This document shows positions 58,450 to 64,000 of a stretch of DNA of 64,000 nt, one piece after another. The notes under the pieces were generated by a model that searched no databases, was not told where the DNA came from, and was given only the letters and a program-made list of their open reading frames with translations. Every line of letters begins with the position of its first letter. Position 1 is the first letter of the stretch. The stretch is from positions 28,400,513 through 28,464,512 of the forward strand of contig OY743181.1 of the NCBI GenBank assembly GCA_963555705.1. Direction: 5' to 3'. Made by a program: the position numbers and the translations under genes. Source of the DNA: Ligustrum vulgare. Its lineage: Eukaryota > Streptophyta > Magnoliopsida > Lamiales > Oleaceae.

Positions 58450-60800
58450 TTTCTTGTTACACTTCAAGGGTTGTGTGCTCCTGAAAGTTCGCCTGTTATG
58501 ATCGTAACTCCTACATCTTCCACAACGAAGTGACTGACTTTTTTCTATGGCTGATTTTTATCTTGTACTCTTAGGTCTAGCTGGCTCCCTTACAGGTGTA
58601 GGAGGCAATACCAAAATTGGCACGAAATCTTCTAATAATGTCCAACTTGATCGGTCACCAACCGGGTATACATCATTCTCGTAAGTTGCGATGTAATACT
58701 CCCTTGAATAATATAAAGAACAATAATCATAGGGATCTTCCTTGATACTCCCGATAACTGCAAGAGCATGGCTGCAAGGGATCTTATCTATTTGGAACCT
58801 GTTACACGTGCATGTCATGTCATTGATGTTCACTGTATCCTACGTAATTCCATCTCCTACCTCGAATATAGTTTGACTTGATGCACGAACCTACCTTCCA
58901 AAAAACCAAATTAAATACAACAAAAGTTGTTACAATAATATAATACATAATAGGAATGTAATGAAGATACCTTCAATTTCACCGCACTCACTGAATTATC
59001 CTTCAATTCTTTTCTGAATGCGTTGCCAACTTCGTGAATGTGGACGAAGTTTTGTTGCGATTTTTGTTGAACCATTCTTGCAACTTACGTCGTAGGGAAT
59101 CTAATAAAGTGACAATTTGGAAACCTTTTGCCACACATGTTACAGCGTTAACAGATTCAACAATGTTTGACGTCATTACATTATACCTGTTTCGTTTCAT
59201 ATGTGCACGTGACCATTTTTCGAATTCCACATCTTCTTCCTGTCGTAAAAAAGTATATTAGACCATATCAAATGACATTCTTATGTAATAAATGCAATAA
59301 AATTTTTAATAATACTAGGTAGGTACGAATCTTCTTATTGATCATGTCCAGTTAACTCATTTAATAATTGAATTTAGATGTTGTATACGCGCGTTCAGCC
59401 GCATTGTATGGTGTTGTGATGTTGTGCCTAGGCTTACCATACTTCTTAGTTACATTACCCAATACATGGAAACAACACAAACCATGGAAAGCATCCGGGT
59501 AAACTATTGCAATTGCATTCTTAATGCTACGACACCCATCCGAAACAATGCACAAATCATCGCGATCCCCATATGCCACTCTTAGCATACGAAAGAACCA
59601 TTGCCATGATTTATTATTCTCTGAATCTCCAACACTGAAAGCAAGTACAAATATGGTATTATTCTCATCTTGCGTGCAAGAAATGAACAATGTGCCCCCA
59701 TACTGACCTTTCAAGTACATTCCATCAACAACAATAATAGGCTTGTATTTAGACCATCCTGCGACTGAAGCACCCATTGCAATGAAAACATACTTGAACT
59801 CGTTATTAGAATTTGTTTCAAGTCTAGCTATTGTACCCGGATTCTTATCACATAACATTCTCAAATATGCAGGAAAATTTGTATAGGACTCTATGGGGTC
59901 ACCCATTATCTCATTAAACGCATGCTCTTTTTCCCTCCAAACCTTCTCATAACTCAGTGTAATACCGTAATTAACTAACATGTCATGCATGATGTCTGTT
60001 CGCTTGTAGTCTGCCTTGCCCGATGTGAATTTGTTCTTTATCACCTCAGCAACAATGGCGCTTGTAGCTTGATGGTGATCACCCAACATAGTATCTACTC
60101 CACAAGTTTGTTTTGCAGGTATCTTCCTTATCTTGAACATGTTTGTCTTCCCAACTTTTGAAGCCCTGAATGTCCAAACACAAATAGGATCCAAACACTC
60201 TAAAACGTACTCTATCTTGTCGGACCGCTACACCTTGAACTGGAACTTATTCTTGATGGCGTACAATTTCATAGCCTTCATAAGTATTGTCTTATCCTGA
60301 AAAAATTGTCCTTTGTTAATGTTACTGATCTTCGTACTTGTAATCACATTCACATCTTTTTGTAATGTAATATGTGTCACACTCTCAGCCATATCACACA
60401 ATACTGAAGATACATCGTCCAACGACTGCTTCTCTGATGTTGTGATCTGCATAGGTGTAATGCCTCCATGAACTTGAAGTTGAAGGGATGACATAATATC
60501 TGAAATTGCATTATGTTTATTGGATAAAATAAATTCATTTTCATCACAAATGAAATCAACATCATCGTTACCAATTATAGGAACCAAATCAATGTACAAT
60601 GGAAAGCTTGTCAAGTTTGGATCTTTTCTTTTTAACTTCAAATAAAATGCAACACCCTCATCATCCAATATTTTCATTGGAGCCATATTTCTGTCCACTC
60701 GATACTGCATCCTTAATTTAGTAATTGTACAATTCAACTTTAAGCGATCGACAATCTTACGCTTCATGGTAGTGAATGTAATACTCAAAGGAACTATCAA
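58450..60800 (-). pseudogene. MURA-type MULE transposase remnant
   Basis: Minus strand. N-terminal region (60800-60228), an in-frame TAG at 60228-60226, then the Mutator DNA-binding and MULE catalytic region (60194-59361) with V-V-D-G-M-Y-L-K-G-Q-Y-G-G, S-D-G-C-R-S-I and C-C-F-H-V. After further stops and an intron come E-K-W-S-R-A-H, T-S-N-I-V-E-S-V-N (catalytic Glu), then a SWIM finger C-T-C and C-S-H at 58830-58770, and a zinc-knuckle-like end C-G-R-C near 58530 whose last Cys is Phe. At least three stops or shifts make it non-functional. It is convergent with the ULP-like gene. Confidence 0.85.
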
Positions 60801-60954
60801 ACCTGCGACCCCTTTCCCGTTTATTCATGCAGATCATTCCACGAACCACCATAATTAATTAATACGTTGATGGAATCCATACCTGGAAAAATGACCAACT
60901 TGTGTTACATGGAATTTATTTGATAGAATCAAGTGACAGTTTTAAATTATAGCT

Positions 60955-61546
60955 AATGTAATATTTAAAAAATTCCACGAGGTTACACTACATGTAATAT
61001 TACAATGATCGCTGGTATGAGTACTATAATGTTACATCTATTGTAATATTACATCCAGTGATAATACCTTCACCTTTAAGTATTCACAATGCAAAATTAC
61101 ATAGCATTACAAGCTATATGGTTAAGTTAAAACGGCATGCTATCTAACACACCATATCCTTATTACATTCAATATAATTTTTTACAGATACCAAGTATTT
61201 GCATAGAATGTTTTGTTTGGTAGGATGGTAGAACTAGCTCTGTAATATTACATGAGTTGTAATATTACATCCAGTGATACTACCTTATCCACTACGTAAT
61301 CTCCAGGTAACTTTACATGTTATTACAAGCAATATAACTACATGGAAATTAGTACAAACTTTGTGATGAGGTAAAATCGCATCAACGGCAACATTTTTCA
61401 TGATGAGTTTAATTTCACTTGATCTAATATTACAAGTTCTGTAATGTGAAAAACCAGTCATTTTGTCATGTATCACACAATGTAATGACAACTAGCAATA
61501 GAAAGTTAATTTTCATGACATTAAGTTCGCTTTGTGTAATATTACA
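60955..61546. repeat. ATTACA/TGTAAT array 3 with TGTAATATTACA palindromes
   Basis: About 18 hexamers in 590 bp upstream of the transposase. Five exact copies of the palindrome TGTAATATTACA: 60993-61004, 61042-61053, 61241-61252, 61258-61269 and 61535-61546. The last copy ends at the border with the CDPK remnant. Confidence 0.85.
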
Positions 61547-62450
61547 AAATGACACGTACAAAAGTGGAACAATCACTTATGAAGAACTTAAAACTGAATG
61601 CCTCGACTTGGTTCAAAGCTCATGGACTAGGTTGCACCGACACTCTGTCGGGAGCTAGCGTGTCGTGTCTTACACCGACACTATCCGACATGTGTCGGAG
61701 CTACACCATATAAATCAAAATGAAAAAGGGGAAGGGACGAAACGCCTGCAATTAAAAAAATAACTTAAAAGTTTTTTTATTTGATATCCTCATTTTGGTT
61801 CAATAAATATACAATGTGTCCGTATCGTGTCATATCACGTGTCGGTGTCCGTGCAACCTAGCTCATGGAGACTGAAGTTAAGCAGCTTACGAAATCTCGA
61901 AGATAGTAGCAACATTTATTCTCAAATAATTCTCCTATAATTTTTATGTTCTTTGAGAGAAACTTATCGATTGTGCAATAACAGGCTGATGTTGATGGAA
62001 ATGAGACAATTAACTACATTGAGTTCATTACTGCTATAATGCAGACATATTAGAAAGAGAGGAAAACTTTTACAAGGCATTCAATACTTTGATAAAGACA
62101 ATAGTGTGTGAGTGCTTCAAGCAATCTTTTAAAGCTTATAACACTTTTATATTACTGAATAAGTTTATTTCCCGTTGCTAAAGGTTTATCACAATAGATG
62201 AATTAGAAATGGCCACAAAAGAGCATGAAATGGGCGACCCAACCACCATAAAGGAAATAATATTTGAAGTAGACTCGGACAATGTGATTTTGTTTATATT
62301 AGATTAAAAGTCAAATGTACGTTAAAATCTTTGTCTCAACTTGACCTGTCAAATTTCTAGGATGGAAGAATCAATTTTAATGAATTTTGCACCATGATGA
62401 GAATTGAAACTCGACATCCTGACACTCTTTTAGCAGTATCCAGAACTCGG
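61545..62450 (+). pseudogene. calcium-dependent protein kinase (CDPK) EF-hand region, broken
   Basis: Four exon-like blocks at the intron positions usual for CDPKs: 61545-61910 with K-S-G-T-I-T-Y-E-E-L-K and, after a frameshift, R-L-G-S-K-L-M-E-T-E-V-K-Q-L; from 61984 A-D-V-D-G-N-E-T-I-N-Y-I-E-F-I-T-A-I-M; from 62187 I-T-I-D-E-L-E-M and [13 protein letters not shown]; and 62361-62450 D-G-R-I-N-F-N-E-F-C-T-M-M. These are EF-hands of the calcium-binding domain. The kinase domain is absent, stops and shifts are present, and a 234-bp element interrupts the first block. Retained introns show it is not a processed copy. Confidence 0.85.
61618..61869. mobile_element. Mutator-type MITE with 9-bp target duplication
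   Basis: The element is 61627-61860 (234 bp), with inverted ends CTAGGTTGCACCGACAC / GTGTCCGTGCAACCTA. It is flanked by GCTCATGGA at 61618-61626 and 61861-61869. It carries further GTGTCGG/CCGACAC repeats inside both ends and lies within the first CDPK exon block. Confidence 0.9.
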
Positions 62451-62616
62451 GTGAGTGTAAGAATTGAAACTTGTGGAGTTCATTTGCTGAATTGAGATCC
62501 TTAGAAACTGCATGGCGTCTCCAGTTGAAGTGAAGACCTTATATCCTCTGAAGCTCTGATTTGGATTGTTTTTTAGTAGATTTTGTAAATTAGTGTTGTG
62601 TATGCCATTGAATTAG

Positions 62617-64000
62617 TGATAACGCTCCGCAAGTGCACGGGTTGCGCAAGTAATAAAGTGGATTTTAAGTCCGAGTATCGTTCCCACAGAGATTGTTTTA
62701 AATCGTATTTTTAGACTACAAACCTTAACCGGAACAAGAAAATTTAGGATTTGGAAATCTTGATTTTGAAAAACAAATTAAAAATTAAACTAAAGAAAAT
62801 AAGAAATTTTGATTTATGAAAATGATGAGATGAATATGTTAGAATTATGAATCCACATTAATCATATCAACCATGTATTTGACTTAAACATTTAATAACA
62901 AGGTATGAGTATTGAAAATCCGTGTTCCTATATTTATTTATGTCCCCTTTCGAGCGATGCATAAACACATTTTTCTACAAGAGACGAGCCTATATTTCTA
63001 TGACCAATCCAAACATGTAGAAAAGCATTAACGAATTATGAACACTTTTAAGGATAACACGAAGCATAAGGGTATATTTCTATCCTCTATCGGACTTCGC
63101 GGAAATTAATCAATGTCTAATAGATTCCTACTCTTTTGAACATAGAACTCTATCACAATCATCAATAATTATGCGTCCACAATCATAGATGAGAATAAAA
63201 ACGTAATTAATTGCATCAATCTCATAAATTGCATAATATAAATGTACCGTCAAAACATGGAATCAATAAATTAAAGCTTCATCACAATTCTAACAATGAA
63301 AACCTAGCCTAAATACATGATTGAAATTAAATCACAAGAAGTATGAAAAGATGTCACCCCGTTCATATTCTTGATTCTTGTTCTTCAATCTTGAATTTGG
63401 CCTTCAATGGATCCCTCGGCAGTTGGACAGCGTTTTGGCATGAATTTCACAAGTTTGGAACCCCTAATTTCGTGCCTTAGGTCTGGTATTTATAGATTTC
63501 CCCGAGAATTAGGTTAATGGAGGAGAAAACTGCTGAATTCCGCGAAAAAAGCCCAGTTACGGCCCAGTCGGGACTACCGTGCGACATCACGGTTCAAAAG
63601 TACGCGATCGCAGCCTCGAAAAGCCAACCTTCAGTCGCTGATTTTTCAACCGTGCGGCCGCACGGTTATACCGGCAGCAACAATTTTCTTCTTTAAATTT
63701 CAGCAATTTGGTCATCATCCTTTTATTGCACAACATTTAGTATTTTGATCATATCTTTCTATTCCCTTATCTAATTGAGCTTATTCAAATTCCGTTAGAA
63801 AGATAACTTAAAGGACTACAATTCTTCCTGAAATATGATTTTCCCAATTCAAACGTTTACTACCCCGAAATTAGCTTTCAAATCTGACTAAAAATCTGCT
63901 AGAAATCTTGTTTGATTGGAATGAATTTATGGTAATATTCTTACCATATTTCATTCCTTTTTGACTTCTAATTGCATCCAATTGACTCCTAAAAGTCCTC
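62617..64000 (-). mobile_element. Athila/Tat-like LTR, minus strand, runs off the window
   Basis: Starts TGATAACGCTCCGCAAGTGC and has TATCGTTCCCACAGAGA, the minus-strand form of the LTR end seen at 21120-21211, so the two are related lineages. A perfect 20-bp palindrome AACCGTGCGGCCGCACGGTT is at 63648-63667, with a nearby ACGCGATCGC. The other end and the body lie beyond 64000. Confidence 0.7.

Overview
The window is nuclear DNA from a flowering plant, most likely a eudicot. The evidence is introns with GT/AG borders, a PPR gene of plant type, CUL3 and CDPK gene fragments, and dense nested plant transposons. There is no prokaryotic gene organisation. I cannot name the family or species from sequence alone. 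Only one ordinary host gene looks intact: an intronless E-type PPR gene at 6147-7604 (minus). Other host-like coding sequence is broken: a CUL3 first exon without its ATG (10984-11144), two unidentified exons cut by a CACTA element (13533-14132), and a CDPK remnant (61545-62450).

Layout from left to right. 1-3195 is the 3' end of a Sirevirus-like Ty1/copia element, with gag zinc knuckle, four polypurine tracts and a 1.8-kb LTR. It is inserted in the 3' LTR of a minus-strand, protease-only Ty3/gypsy element (3196-5275). 5276-10265 holds the PPR gene and many small inverted-repeat elements. 11397-12824 is a solo LTR with a perfect 5-bp target duplication. 14133-14588 is one end of a CACTA element, fused to a 5'-truncated Athila-type pol (14589-16977) with its 3' LTR (18714-21211). 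21212-33536 is a minus-strand copia gag/protease region, split by an 11-kb array of a non-coding Tekay/Del-like element arranged LTR-internal-LTR-internal-LTR (21560-32444) with matching 5-bp target duplications. 34144-39774 is an apparently intact FAR1-type MULE. 42967-44160 is a Ptta/En-Spm-type transposase pseudogene. 46752-49254 is a second protease-only gypsy element, followed by a degenerate LINE (49255-51406) and an LTR fragment. 52462-61544 is an old MULE carrying a ULP-like protease pseudogene and a MURA pseudogene, with dense ATTACA/TGTAAT arrays in its spacers. 62617-64000 is an LTR running off the window.

The two most interesting systems are these. (1) The MULE at 34144-39774 has 40-bp perfect inverted termini, a 10-bp target duplication, a four-exon 826-residue transposase gene, and a second convergent gene for a 126-residue CCHC plus GRF zinc-finger protein. 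Its layout resembles maize MuDR with a different accessory protein. (2) In the Tekay-like array the middle LTR is left-half like the right LTR and right-half like the left LTR, the expected signature of one unequal crossover within a recent insertion. Also notable: three unrelated LTR families here each carry a CpG-rich perfect palindrome of 16-20 bp, and a small gypsy family (two copies) appears to encode only a retropepsin-like domain with an acidic tail.
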